DNA of 6,719 nucleotides from Flavobacteriaceae bacterium. GTDB taxonomy: Bacteria; Bacteroidota; Bacteroidia; Flavobacteriales; Flavobacteriaceae. Numbering within the stretch: the first letter of the stretch is position 1; each line of letters opens with the position of its first letter. The notes under the pieces are model-generated. The model was not told the origin of the DNA. It saw only the letters and a list, made by a program, of their open reading frames with translations, and searched no databases. The DNA lies in contig NZHJ01000025.1 in assembly GCA_002691265.1 (NCBI GenBank), positions 26,989 to 33,707 on the forward strand. Direction: 5' to 3'. A program made the translations under genes and the position numbers. Shown piece after piece: positions 6,187 to 6,719 of the stretch.

Positions 6187-6719
6187 AGAAAAGATAGGTT
6201 TATTTTTTGGTACTTTTGATCCTATTCATAATGGACATTTAAGAATTGCCAAATATATTACTGAAGAAAAATTAGCCGATAAAGTTTGGCTTGTAGTAAC
6301 ACCTGAAAATCCGATAAAAGTAGGAAGTAAAATATCTAGTTTTAATCATAGATTTAACATGACTAAAATTGCTACCGAAAAATACGATAATATAATACCA
6401 AGTGATTTAGAAGTTAATTTAAAAAAACCTAATTATACCATAGATACATTAGAATATATTTCAAACAAACTAAAGGATATTGAATTTAGTTTAATTATTG
6501 GGGAAGACAATTATAAAATTTTTGATACTTGGAAAGATTATAAAAAAATAATTAGTAAGTATAAGATCTTTATCTATCCACGAAAAGGAACACTAAAAGA
6601 AAATCTGCACATAATTAATGAAAACACAATGTATATCGGAGGTCCAAGAATTGATTTGAGCTCGACTAATATTAGAAAAATCATTTCTAAAAAATCTGAC
6701 CCAAAAGATTTAATTTCTA
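6179..6719 (+). CDS. nadD: Nicotinate-nucleotide adenylyltransferase (C-terminus cut by window edge)
   Basis: The enzyme joins ATP and nicotinate mononucleotide to form deamido-NAD, a late step in NAD synthesis. From ATG 6179 the frame is open to the edge, giving 180 complete residues. Since the family is about 190 long, only around 10 residues are probably missing. The nucleotidyltransferase signature GTFDPIHNGH (11-20) contains the HxGH catalytic motif. Further family features are VVTPENPIK (39-47), the hydrophobic-charged PSDLEVNLKKPNYTIDTLEYI (74-94), IIGEDNYKIFDTWKDY (106-121), and IDLSSTNIRK (158-167), the C-terminal ISSTxIR nucleotide-binding motif. The start codon lies inside the end of gmk (ATGAGTAA, where TAA is the gmk stop), so translation is probably coupled. 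No Shine-Dalgarno sequence is evident. Confidence 0.95.
   Translation, partial: MSKEKIGLFFGTFDPIHNGHLRIAKYITEEKLADKVWLVVTPENPIKVGSKISSFNHRFNMTKIATEKYDNIIPSDLEVNLKKPNYTIDTLEYISNKLKDIEFSLIIGEDNYKIFDTWKDYKKIISKYKIFIYPRKGTLKENLHIINENTMYIGGPRIDLSSTNIRKIISKKSDPKDLIS

Noticed and set aside
1..6719. A defence, mobile or otherwise novel multi-gene system
   Set aside because: All seven genes belong to recognisable families, mostly core metabolism. No transposase, integrase, CRISPR repeats, tRNA, attachment-site repeats or unknown gene cluster was seen.

Overview
The window is a compact, strongly AT-rich stretch of a Bacteroidota chromosome, most likely from Flavobacteriales and possibly a marine lineage. 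Four things point there. A PorZ-type component of the type IX secretion system (T9SS), a Bacteroidota-specific machine, lies at the left edge. The gene order yicC-gmk-nadD is typical of Bacteroidota. No start codon is preceded by a clear Shine-Dalgarno sequence. Copies of the Bacteroidota promoter -7 element TAnnTTTG sit just upstream of four genes. These are recognition-based inferences; no database was searched.

Layout: the left half (1-3748) holds three leftward genes. From right to left these are a PLP-dependent trans-sulfuration enzyme of the cystathionine gamma-synthase family, a hexameric-type glutamate dehydrogenase (gdhA), and the N-terminal 364 residues of porZ, which runs off the left edge. 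Each has its own candidate promoter, so they are probably separate transcription units. The right half (3826-6719) holds four rightward genes: an EamA/DMT-family membrane transporter, then yicC, gmk and nadD. The last three are tightly packed: yicC and gmk share one base, gmk and nadD overlap by 8 bases, and nadD is cut off by the right edge near its C-terminus. The 77-bp divergent region 3749-3825 separates the two halves. No stretch longer than about 105 bp lacks a gene. No rRNA, tRNA, CRISPR, insertion sequence or phage gene was seen.

Functionally this is mostly core metabolism: ammonium assimilation (gdhA), sulfur amino-acid metabolism (metB-like), RNA processing (yicC), GMP phosphorylation (gmk) and NAD synthesis (nadD), plus one exporter-type transporter and one cell-surface secretion factor. 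I found no novel system. The points worth a second look are small. Two gene starts are probably shorter than the longest open frame suggests, because the in-frame upstream TTG codons fall inside promoter elements. A perfect 9-bp inverted repeat overlaps the candidate yicC promoter. An unusual G7 run lies in a conserved motif of gmk.
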